NCBI RefSeq assembly: GCF_032884065.1
Contig: NC_088873.1
Coordinates: 41,005,403 to 41,069,402 of the forward strand
Source: Artemia franciscana
Lineage: Eukaryota > Arthropoda > Branchiopoda > Anostraca > Artemiidae
Direction: 5' to 3'
Length of the DNA stretch: 64,000 bases
The translations under genes and the position numbers were made by a program. A model generated the notes under the pieces. The model saw only the letters and a list, made by a program, of their open reading frames with translations, was not told the DNA's origin and made no database searches. Positions 54,240-64,000 of this stretch are shown in pieces. Numbering within the stretch: the stretch's first letter is position 1; every line of letters starts with the position of its first letter.

Positions 54240-54245
54240 TTTATT
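54240..54245 (-). terminator. Polyadenylation signal of the vWA-type gene
   Basis: AATAAA on the minus strand lies 60 bases after the stop at 54305. Confidence 0.5.
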
Positions 54246-54304
54246 CCCAAACTTCTGTTAATGTACTCCTAATAAAATATATTATTATAAGTATCTTAAG
54301 ATAT

Positions 54305-54409
54305 CTATTTGTTCCCATAGAGTTTTGGGTCTTCTGGCTTGATTTTTAATTCAATTTCTTCAGCAGATATAGTGTCTGGGCCACTTTCATAAATAGCAGC
54401 ATTCCAATC
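54305..54409 (-). CDS. vWA-type gene, last exon
   Basis: The acceptor is GTCTTATTTTAG. The exon starts in phase 0 and has 34 codons, 'DWNAAIYESGPDTISAEEIE', 'LKIKPEDPKLYGNK', then TAG. Phase and strand fit the exon at 59145-58804 upstream. The acidic/polar tail has no recognised domain. Confidence 0.82.
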   Translation of the reverse strand, partial: DWNAAIYESGPDTISAEEIELKIKPEDPKLYGNK

Positions 54410-54700
54410 CTAAAATAAGACAAAGAAGTAAAACCCAAAACAAAAATGATAATTTGCACTTAACTAAATGAACTCATAATAGAAATCATAAGGGCCAGAA
54501 AGTAAAAGGGCCAAGAGGGCCAATCCTAAAATATGACAAAGAAGTAAAACTGATAAAAAAGGATAATTAGCACTGAACAAAAGGAATTAATAAGGAATAT
54601 AAGAGAAATTACACTCCCATAATAGAAATCACAAGAGCCAGAAAGCAAAAGGGCCAATCCTAAAATAAGATAAGTAAGTAAAACTCATACACAAAAATGA
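54400..54700 (-). repeat. Tandem copies of the last intron's acceptor
   Basis: 'CCAATCCTAAAATAAGACAA' at 54404 recurs at about 54523 and 54654, each followed by 'AAGTAAAAC' and 'AAAAATGAT'-like text. Each unit (~117-133 bp) carries TTATTTTAG|GATTGG on the minus strand, so three acceptors of equal quality lie in series. Confidence 0.75.
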
Positions 54701-54779
54701 TGCATCTGCAATTAACATGCTAGTACAATTAAGGATAAATCTATGAAGGTAAAATTTGAGAGAATATAGAGGGCGAATT

Positions 54780-56620
54780 TGAACTAAATCAAAATATATT
54801 ATATGCATTCAGATTGTCAAAAGAGCGTATCTTGAAAATTGATTGTGCATCAAGTTGGAATTCTCACAGAATGCTTAAAGGGGAAGAGCAATTGACCAAA
54901 AGGCAATTGGTACAGACTACTACTAATACTACTACCACTACATATACTAGTTCTACTACTACTATTACTATTACTCCAACTACTTCTTGTATTTCAACTA
55001 CTTCTAAGGCTAAGAGCATTAAGATGAAAATCTCAAGAACTATATGATTACACAAGTTATCAAAAGGACATATCGGCAATGTCATAGCGATGGCTAATTG
55101 TATCAAACTACCAGGAATTAATGAGGGGGGTGTTCAACTGACCAAAACACAATATGTTATAACTACTGCTGCAAATAGTACTAGTGCTATTACTGTTAAC
55201 ACTACTACTAGCACTACTAGTACTAATAGTATTAATGCTACTGCTGTGACTACTACTACAACTGTGCCTACGGGTAGAAAGGTGAAATTTACAGGGTAGG
55301 GGAGAGGGAGGTGAACTGAATCACACCACGCCGTTCGTATCGCGTGATGCAGGAAAGTTGAATTTCCTGCATCGTTTATGCGTGAAGTTGAAACTTCCAG
55401 GCCTTGTTGTTGAACAAACCAAAAGACAATAGTTACATCATAGTGCTACTGCTTCAACACCTACCACTACTTCCACTACTATCACTGCAACTGCTGCTAC
55501 TATTATCACTACTGCTACTATTGCTACTAAAGTTAAAGCTACTACTATCAATTCTACAGCTACTACTACTACTGCTACTAAGGCTAAGGGTATTAAGGCG
55601 AACATTTTGGGCAATATTGAAACTGTATTGAACTAAAACAAAACAAACAATGCCCACACAGGTTGTAAAGAGAAAATATTAGCAATACTTCAGGAACAGT
55701 TGATTGTATTTAGGTGAAACCTTCATCGTGTTTTGAAGGGGATATTGAGGAAAACCAAAGGTGCTATGTGCATATTGGTACTACTGCTACTAAAACTATA
55801 GCTACTACATAAGCTAAGGGTATTAAGCCAAAGCTTCCAAGGAATATTTAGGCGGCTGTTGAACTAAAAAAAAGAAAATAAAAGAAAAGTATGATCATGC
55901 ATATTGTCAAAAGGGTATTAACTCAATATCATATTGTCAATTGTCAATATTGCCAAAAGGTTATTATCTCAATATCTCAAGAACGGCTGACATTATTAAG
56001 TTAGACCTTTCAGGGTAAGTTGCGACAGATTTTGAACTGGTCAGACAACACTATGTATATACTTTTAATGCTACGTCTAGGGTTACTCGAACTAATGAGG
56101 CTAAGGGCATTAAGGTAAAACTCTCTAGAAATGTTCAGGGGAAATTTCGATTAAACGAAAAGACTATATGCAAGCATCATTGCTCTATCATGGCTAGTAC
56201 TATTATTGAAACTTTTAAAGGAGTTACTTCGATCAGAAACTGAAAGTTCTAGTGCCCCTTTTCAGAGTCAAAAGTAATTGGAGGGCAAGCAGTCCTCCTC
56301 TTTAACCCATAATTTTCCTAACACTCCCAATCACTATTACGACACAGGCATTTGTTCAGCATAATTGGACGGCCAATAACTATATCCCTAAGGATATTGG
56401 GTTTCTCGACCCCCCCCCGCAGTTATGCAATCTGTCCAGTATGCTTTAAAACTAAATCAAAGGGCATTGTGTATACGCTGGTTGCCAATAAGACACCTCA
56501 GCAATATCACGAAAAACTGAGGGCACTCAGTTTAAACTTTCAGGGCTATTACGATTACTATTTCTGCTCTAAATCAATTTAACTACATCAAAAGAGTGTA
56601 TGTGTACCCAAATTGTCACA
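54780..56620 (-). repeat. ~117-bp satellite, reverse orientation, with (TAC)n insertions
   Basis: Reverse-complement monomers are 'GATTGTCAAAAGAGCGTATC', 'GCTAAGG.TATTAAG' and 'TTGAACTAAA.CAAAAG'. Long CTACTA/TACTAC runs sit at 54915-55005, 55160-55265 and 55445-55590. A middle piece of element E lies inside at about 56230-56420. All long frames here (Thr-, Leu- or Ser-rich) are repeat artefacts. Confidence 0.85.
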
Positions 56621-57950
56621 GTTTATAGATGTAATTTTTGGGGAATGATATCAAGTTTTAATTTCAGGTCAATTTGAACAGGTATAAAATTAAATTATAC
56701 TATACTATTTGTGTCAGGATGAAATATTGGTGAAAACATTTCTCCAACTTACAAATAGTAAACCAAAGTATGGATTCTTATAGAAAAAACGAAAAGATAA
56801 AAAATATTATGTTTTTCATGAAAAACACTATGTCAATAAAGAACGAACAGAAATTATTAAAAAAAAAGTTTTCCACAAAATAAGTTTATCAAAGAAAAGT
56901 AAAGAACTCCATTAAACCAAAAATGAGCAGAAATAAAATCAAGTAATCTACCAAGCGTATAACTACTACACAATCACTATCAATAAATAAATGAAACACA
57001 AAAACGTCCAGAAATTACAGTAAATAACCGAGTCAAACTCAAAACAAGCAGAAATAAACATGACAACCCACATACCTTCTCAAGGCCCAGTACGTAATTT
57101 TGCATTTTACTGAAAAAACTACAAATGACTGTGCAAAGTCAAATACATATATGCTGATATGTATCCCCTAAATCTTTATAGTTTTCGATTTATTAAAGTA
57201 AAAAAAAGTGAAAACATTTAAAATGCATTTTTTCAGTTAAGTGCAAATTGAGAAAGCATGGCCTTGAGAAAGCATGGGGGTTAATGACCCTATTAATGTT
57301 AATTTCTCTTTGTTTAAGTATGTCTCAATTATTTATTGTAATTTCTGTTCGTATTGGGTTTCATTTATTTATTGATGGTGATTGCGTGGTAGTTTTACGC
57401 TTGGTAGATTATTTGATTTTATTTCTGCTCACTGGGTTTTAGAAAGTGCCTTAGCTCTTACAAGAGTTCTATAAGGATGTCTAATCTTAGAATTAAAATT
57501 GCCAAGAAGCGTAGCACAAATTCTACATAATTACATATATATTAAACACATTTAGGTGGTTTTATACACAGGGTGTACGAAAAGTTCGTGTTGTATGGCA
57601 CAACCTGATTACATGTTGAATTTAAGGTGTGAAATTCGTACGAAACCATCTAAAAGAACCTTGGCACCAAAGCAAATGTTGATCAGTATGGTATAAATCA
57701 TAGCTTTTGTATAAATACCGTAAAAACTACTGTGGATATCCCCATTTCAATGGGACAAACTAAAATTCTAATATTTAATTCAATATTAAATTAAAGTTAC
57801 TAAAAAATTAAATTTACTGAATCATTGAAATTATTTCAAATATATCTAAATTCATTAGTTTAATTGATTCGGATTAGTTGATTAAAAATAATTAATTAAA
57901 TTGAAATTTGAATTAAAAAGTTTAATTGAAACATTCTAGGAATATCCTAC
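56620..57950. other. No gene recognised; weak element E remnants
   Basis: 'AAAGTAAAGAACTCCATTAA' at about 56896 resembles an element E left arm. The rest is AT-rich sequence in the last intron of the vWA-type gene. Confidence 0.45.
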
Positions 57951-57954
57951 AACT

Positions 57955-58900
57955 AACCTTCAAGAACCAATCAACTGCGGGAGAAATACAGCGCTAGCAC
58001 TGCATCATTCCATGTCCATCTTTGTCTCCCAAACAGTCAAATCTCTAACACGGTGCCAGAGATGATTCAATTGATTTGAATTAATGAATTGATAAAAAAT
58101 AATTAATTAAACTGAAAATTAAATTAAAAAGTTTAATTGAATCATTCTAGGAAAATCCTATAACTAACTTTCAAGAACCGATCAATTGCAGGAGAAATAC
58201 AGCGCTGGCACTGCATCAATCTAAATCCATTTTTGTCTCCCATACAGTCACATCTCAGAAATGGTGCCAGATATAATTTAACTGATTTTAATTAATTAAT
58301 TGATTAAAAATAATTAATTAAGTTGAAAATTGGATTAAAAAGTTTAATTGAAACATTCAAGGAAAATCCTATAGCTAACCTTCAAGAACCGATCAATTGC
58401 GGGAGAGATACAGCGCTGGCACTGCATCAATCTAAATCCATTTTTGTCTCCCATACAGTCACATCTCTGAAATGGTGCCAGATATAATTTAACTGATTTG
58501 AATTAATTAATTGATTAAAAATAATTAATTAAGTTGAAAATTGGATTGAAAAGTTTAATTGAAACATTCAAGGGAAATCCTATAGCTAACCTTCAAGAAC
58601 CGATCAATTGCGGGAGAAATACAGCGCTGGCACTGCATCAATCTAAATCCATATTTGTCTCCCCTACAGTCACATCTCGGAAATGGTGCAAGATATAATG
58701 TAACTGATTTGAATTAATTAATTGATAAAAAATAATTAATTAAATTGAAAATTGAATTAAAAAAATTAATTGAAAAACATTCTAGGAAAACTCTATAGCT
58801 AACCTTCAAGAACCGATCTATTGCGGGAGAAATACAGCGCTGGCACTGCATCATTCCAAATCCATCTTTGTCTCCCATACAGTCACATCTCTGACACGGT
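57955..58900 (-). repeat. Five tandem copies of an exon tail with its splice donor
   Basis: Units of about 211 bp begin at about 57955, 58166, 58377, 58588 and 58801. The last contains the real exon end. Each keeps 'GACTGTATGGGAGACAAA', 'GCAGTGCCAGCGCTG' and the donor TTGAAGGTTAG (minus strand). The extra units could be read as ~85-base cassettes after a weak ..CTGAG acceptor, which would shift the frame. Confidence 0.9.
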
Positions 58901-59145
58901 GCTGGTTCAGCAGTAGCAGCAAAGCGTCGTGCAAAAATATCGATAACCCGTTTGGGAGATGTTGTCTTTCTGCCAATGATTTTGTTAAGATCAAAAACGG
59001 TACCATTTGTCTCTAAAGCCAAAGGAGTACAAAAATCTTTGGGTACAACTAGCTGGCGCCGGAGACTTTTATCGGCATTCCGTTTTCGCCCACTTCTTAT
59101 TGTATAGATGTCGTTGGTGTCATAGCCATAAATGTGGGACAGAAT
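58804..59145 (-). CDS. vWA-type gene, penultimate exon with Cys-rich motif
   Basis: The acceptor is GATATATTTCAG and the donor is TTGAAG|GTTAGC. It has 114 codons in phase 0. The product runs 'GYDTNDIYTIRSGRKRNADK', 'VVPKDFCTPLALETNGTVFD', 'RVIDIFARRFAATAEPAP' and 'CQRCDCMGDKDGFGMMQCQR' plus C. The ...A(S/A)RR(V/F)A.T..P..CQ.C.C...G.G...C..C pattern follows the vWA-like region in my memory of apolipophorin-type proteins. Its upstream neighbour by sequence logic (28813-28576) lies 30 kb away on the wrong side. The exon tail is repeated four more times in the next intron. Confidence 0.85.
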
Positions 59146-60000
59146 CTGAAATATATCACCAGGATAAGTAAAGGTCTTTAGTTCAATCTAGATGCGCATG
59201 GGGGCCTGAAAAGCACCATTAAGGAATACATATTTCGGCTTTTGTGTTTCTTGGTAACATACTCTTATCGCACGGAATACAAGCAGTTCTTCTTTTTTTT
59301 TACAAGGGGCTAAGGGTATAGATGACTTATAAAAGAGGAAACTGAATCTGGTATCAACAGAAAAACATCCACGCTTTCTAGCGTTAATAACAAATAATGT
59401 TAGGGTAATTAGATGGTTGAAAAACCCAAAATAAGTACAAACGCTAGGTGGTACTAGTAAAATTTTTGTCAATATATTATTAATGTGTTATGCTATCATA
59501 CAATACTAGTAATATATTATTAATGTATTATGCTATTATATAACACTTATGATATATTATTTATGTTTTGACTATTAATAAGTAGCCTAATTGTTATAAA
59601 TTATTACATATTTTCACCCTAAAATTCTGGAGAAAAACAAACTTAGTCATTTATGTGGTCATAATTACGTGTCTCGCATTGCTTACGAATGGATCAAGTA
59701 TTTTTGTTGCATAGTAGCATTACAGATAGGTTATATTAGCCTACTATTTATACACAACTCTTACATATAGCTCGAACTATACGGCATTAAAAAAAAGATT
59801 TCAATAAGAGAAGTTTTTCAAAGAAAAGTTAAAAGCTACATTAACCCAAAGACAAGAAGAAATAAATTTAAATAAAAATTTAAGCTTAAAACGAATACGA
59901 AACTTAAACGAACAGGAATTAGAATAAATAAGCATGTCAAACTTAAAAAAACACAAACTACCATAAACAAGAGGAGGACTAACGCCCCTAGCTGCTCCAA
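59146..60000. other. Upstream intron, no gene recognised
   Basis: It contains AT-rich sequence and, at about 59800-59960, weak element E left-arm text ('AAAACGAATACGAAACTTAA'). Confidence 0.45.
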
Positions 60001-61780
60001 AGTTATTACATATATGTCATTTTGACAATGATGATGAGCTTAACATCTTTTGATGTAGTTCAATCTACCCTGAATAATCTTAAATTTTCAAATTAATTCC
60101 CGAAGTTGTTCGTGAGATATTGAAAATACACCTTTTTTCCATAATCTTGAAACGAATAGTGGCTTTTTTTTATTTTGTTCATTATGCTCTTCAGAATTTC
60201 ATGAAAGGTTCAACCAATTCCTATTCCAGTTCTTAAGGTATTGCAGGTTGCCCTATAGACAGCCTAAATACACATAGCGTCTTACAATTTAGTTAAATGC
60301 CCCTTTTCATCATTTCCTGAAAATTTCAAATTAGTATCCTATCCGTTCCTAAGATTAGTATCCTAAGTTAATACCAATAGAGCATTTTGAAATATTGCAG
60401 GTGCACCATTTAAACAACAGGGATGCAAATAGTGAATTTTAGTTTAGATCAACACCGCCTTCAACATATCCCAAAAGTTTCAGCTTAATACTATTAGCCG
60501 CTCCCGGGATAACACAGATATGGTTTATTGATAACCTGAATACACAAAGTATCTTTTGATTCAGTTTGACATTTACATAATTTGAAAGTTTCAACGCAAT
60601 ACCCTTAGCTGCTCTTGAGATATTGCACAGACACTTTTTAGACAAGCGGCTACACATACTGTCTTTTCATTTAGTTTTACAACATTTCCTGAAAGTACCA
60701 GCTTAATACCCCTAGCCGCTTCTGCAATATTGCAGTTACCCCCTTCTGCCAGCCAGGGTACACATAGTGATATTGCAATATCAAAGATACTGCAGATATG
60801 CCCTTTTAATAATCAGAATGTACATAGTGCCTTATTATTTAATTCAATATATTTCTCAATTTTACCTGAAAGTTCCTACTTAATAATCTTAGCTGCTTAT
60901 GAGTTATTGCATATATGCTATTTTGCCAACTATTATGCACTTAGTGTCTTTTAATTTAGTGTTAACTTGATCATCGCAAATGCACCTTTTTTATGACCTT
61001 GATTCACATAGTCTTTTAATTGTATTCAGCACCCTCTTCACAGTTTCCTGAAAGTTTCTACTTAATACCCATTGAAGCTCCAGAGATATTACAAATGTAC
61101 CCTTGGTAACCTACACACAGTGTCTTTTGATTTAGTTCAGTATCCATCAGTTCCTAAGATGCTAAACATAAATAATTCTGAAAGCTGGAAGTACATAGTG
61201 TGTTTGGATTTGTCTCAGCATGCACTTGGGTTTTCAACTTAACACCATTAACTGTTCCTGGAATATTGCAGATGCGCCATTTAGACAACATGAATGCAAG
61301 TAGTGTCTCTTGATTTAATTAAGCGTTCCTTTCAACATGCACTGAAACTTTCAACTTAATACCCATAGCCGTAATCGAGATATTGCAAATATGCTCTTTT
61401 AACAAAATTGATGCTCATACTCTCTTTAGATTTAGTTCAAGATTCTGAACAGCTTGTCCTGAAAGTTTCAACATAATATCAATATGACAATGTGGCAACA
61501 CATAGTGTCTTTCAATTTAGTTTCACACTAAAGTGAAGCTAGCAATTCACTAGCAATTCTTGAGACATTGCACCTACGTTCTTTTGGAAACCTGTACACA
61601 CATAGCGTCTTATAGCTGTTTCCACATTCTCTGAAAGTTTCGTTTTGATGCCCCTATCTGTTCCTAAGATATTGCAGATAAAGCATTTTGATAGCCTGGA
61701 TGTACATAGTGTCTTTTGGTTTAGATCAACATCCTACTTAATATTCCCTGAAGTTTTACCTTAATAGCCTTGGGCTTTTT
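60000..61780 (+). repeat. ~117-bp satellite array, second copy
   Basis: From 60564 it is nearly identical to 17054 onward. Relative to that copy, 18028-19231 is missing and replaced by a filler of about 22 bases at 61529-61550. Confidence 0.9.
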
Positions 61781-62867
61781 GGACACATCTAGAATCAAAC
61801 ATTTTCCCCTTTCTCAATAATAAATCCTGCGTGTAAACAATGAGTTAATTGCATAGCTTATAGCCCTTGCCCCAGAATGTGTGTGTGTGGGTGGGTGGCG
61901 GGAAGGGGGTCATGCCAGCCCCAGAGTCATAGTTGTTGGGTCTTTTGACTATTTTTAGCAAAACGGCTGTCTGAAAATTTTGATTTTATGTCTTTGGGGG
62001 AAGGGCGGCTAAAAGCGTGCAAAAGGAGGCCTAGTTGCCCACCAATCACTTTTGAATCTTAAAATTGGCACTAAAATTTTATAATTACAATTGAATGAGC
62101 CCACAACAATGCTTCTACGAAAACTCCTTCTTAACGAAGTGGCGTAGTGGAAATGGCATATCAATGTTTACTTAGGAAGCGCTACTGCGCTTTCTATGAT
62201 TTCCAAGCTGTTATATATAGCTCAAAGTATAACATATTTCGTTAAGTAATATCAAACAATTAATTTATCATGAATAATAATTGGCTTTTGGTGTGAAACC
62301 ATCATAAAAGCTAAGAAGGCAATGCCAAAAGTCAAACTCAATAAAATACAAGAATCAAACGGTCGTAGTAAGGAGCTGTAAGTAAAGAGCGACATAGCCC
62401 AATACTAACCAAAACACCAAAAAAGGAATTATAATAACAATAGATACACCAAGAGAATTGGTTTTCCTTGCTGTTTTCAAATCTGTAAAATTTACTACGT
62501 TTAATGTAATACATCAAAAGCTAAAAGCCTGAGAAAGTTTGTCTTATTTTTGAAAAAGACAGGCAATACTCAAAAATTCGAGGGATCTTCAGGAAAATCA
62601 CACCATCAGATTCAGTATATCAGAGAAAAATAGTGTAGACGTTTCAGGCTCCTATCTATAAAATTGCGGAATTTTATTCATTCAAACGGAAATAAGAAGT
62701 TCTAGTGTCCTTTTTAAGTGACCAAAAAGACTGTAGGTTAACTAGCCCCCCCTTCCCTTCTACAAGTTTTTCCTCAGAGACACCCGCTCAAAATTTTGGG
62801 ATAGCCATTATATTCAGCATAGTTGTAAGGTCTAATTAACTATACTTTTGGGGAACCCCCTTCTTCA
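60564..62867 (+). repeat. Segmental copy B2 (of 17054-20547)
   Basis: About 1-2% different by eye (5 changes in the first ~400 bases). It ends at CCCCCTTCTTCA, where copy B1 continues differently. Confidence 0.93.
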
Positions 62868-64000
62868 ATTTAGTTTGGTAAAAATATGCTTCTAATATAC
62901 AAAATCAGGTTTTTAATTGTTTGGTTCTTACGCGTTAACCTGAACACACTCAAATTCTTGATCTGAGTAAAACCGGTTCGACTATCTGCGTTCGGAGATA
63001 ACTAGCTTAGCATGAGTGAGATTAACTATTATTCAGGTATATTTTAACTAAATATTTAGTATATAGAGTTGGTTAGGTTAGATATTTAATATAGTGCGTT
63101 CTGCGCGGCCTGCTTTCCATAATTCTATGCTATAGTTTACATAATTTAGTTACTAGATTATTATTTTTGGTATATTACATTAAAATTAACCTAACTTCAC
63201 TTCTTGAGTGTGGTCGGGATAACATGAAAGTACCAATTGTTTAACTATTAGATCTTGTTTAAGGGGGATAGGTTGTTTTTGTCTCTACGTAGGTGTCATG
63301 TTCCTGTTTGTAGCAGTGCAAGCTTTCAATTTCCAACTCAGCCGACAATGCACTTCTCTTTGGGATTTTTTTTTGGAAATGCACAGGGTCCCTTAGAAAA
63401 AGAGAGTTAAAAGAGAGTCAGATCTAAACAAAAAATTATGCTTTGGAATTGCAGACTGTAGTTTTTAAAAACAAATTTTATTTATGCGAAAGAAAGTTGC
63501 AGGACCAAGTTCTCCCTAGGTCTCTGAACCTTATTCAGGTTGTTCCGATGTAAGGTTTTGTCAATCCATTGGTAATTTTCCCACTCATCCACTCACCGGT
63601 CTGGTCACTCCAATCTAAAAAAAAATTATGGCAAAATGTGTTCTATCGTTGCATCACTTATTTTGTCACAAAAAAAAAAACACTTCAACGGTGGAAATAT
63701 CCGAAGTGTCTGGCAGTCGTCTTGTGAAACGCGTGTTACTTTTTTTCTATTTTAAAACAATTTCATATAGATTTTCTCTTTATAATGTTGTTTTTACTTG
63801 GGTTTTTTGAATGATTTCTTGTGTTCATTTATCTGGAATATTTCTACCTTGGAATTTTTCATTAGGAAGGAATTTCTAATTTTCAATCACGGAGTCGGTG
63901 ATTTCTTCTAATTAGTTTTCTTATCCGATACGGCCAGAAGTGGAGACTCTTGGGTTGAGCCTTTTCATCTTTATTATGTTTTAAAACAACCAACGTTTTC
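62864..64000 (+). repeat. Segmental copy C2 (of 39771-40916)
   Basis: It is joined to copy B2 through the shared bases TTCA, skipping what corresponds to 20548-39770. It continues past the window end. Confidence 0.93.

Noticed and set aside
57955-58900. CRISPR-like or satellite array
   Set aside because: The units are 211 bp with no spacer-repeat pattern, and they derive from the adjacent exon tail.
59188-59472. Minus-strand 94-codon frame just upstream of the penultimate exon
   Set aside because: It has no family motif and lies before a good acceptor at 59146 that already fits the gene's phase. I treat it as intron.

Overview
This is animal nuclear DNA, AT-rich, with spliced genes, long (TA)n arrays, several LINE families, DNA-transposon fossils and large degenerate satellite arrays. 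The protein matches and repeat style suggest an arthropod. A crustacean such as the brine shrimp Artemia is my best guess, but that is inference. I saw no LTR retroelement or other virus-like element, no tRNA or rRNA gene, and no CRISPR.

Region by region: (1) 1-3191 is repeat-rich sequence, probably an upstream intron. (2) 3192-13650, plus strand, holds the last five exons of a SERBP1/HABP4 (vig) type RNA-binding protein, with exact splice sites and phases, ending at TAA. (3) 13651-16953 is its 3' flank and ends in 118-bp tandem repeats at a 100-N assembly gap (16954-17053). (4) 17054-28500 is a degenerate ~117-bp satellite, LINE remains and copies of one composite repeat element. (5) 28576-36241, minus strand, holds three exons of a von Willebrand factor A-like region, probably from a large secreted (apolipophorin-type) protein. 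(6) 36242-44992 holds more element copies and an apparently intact single-exon gene at 43315-44319 (minus), which encodes a membrane-anchored, 39-residue-repeat coiled-coil protein with an RGG tail; it sits behind a TATA box and three TGACGTCA sites. (7) 44993-54300 holds a second copy of the SERBP1 3' flank, two pogo/Tigger-like transposase fossils, a DUF7869-like mobile gene and more satellite. (8) 54305-59145, minus strand, holds the last two exons of the vWA-type protein. (9) 60000-64000 is a second copy of 17054-20547 joined directly to a second copy of 39771-40916.

The main structural result is that the vWA-type gene is out of order. Its upstream exons (28-36 kb) lie on the wrong side of its downstream exons (54-59 kb), although intron phases match exactly across the break. 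Three pairs of near-identical segments (13826-16953/44993-46056, 17054-20547/60564-62867, 39771-40916/62864-64000, roughly 1-2% different by eye) explain this. The window looks like two copies of one locus placed in tandem, either a true segmental duplication or two haplotypes stitched end to end, with the gap hiding the first copy's downstream exons and a 19-kb deletion removing the second copy's upstream exons.

A second theme is tandem duplication of exon-intron junctions. The tail of one SERBP1 exon with its splice donor is repeated three times, the tail of a vWA-gene exon with its donor five times, and the acceptor of the last vWA-gene intron three times.
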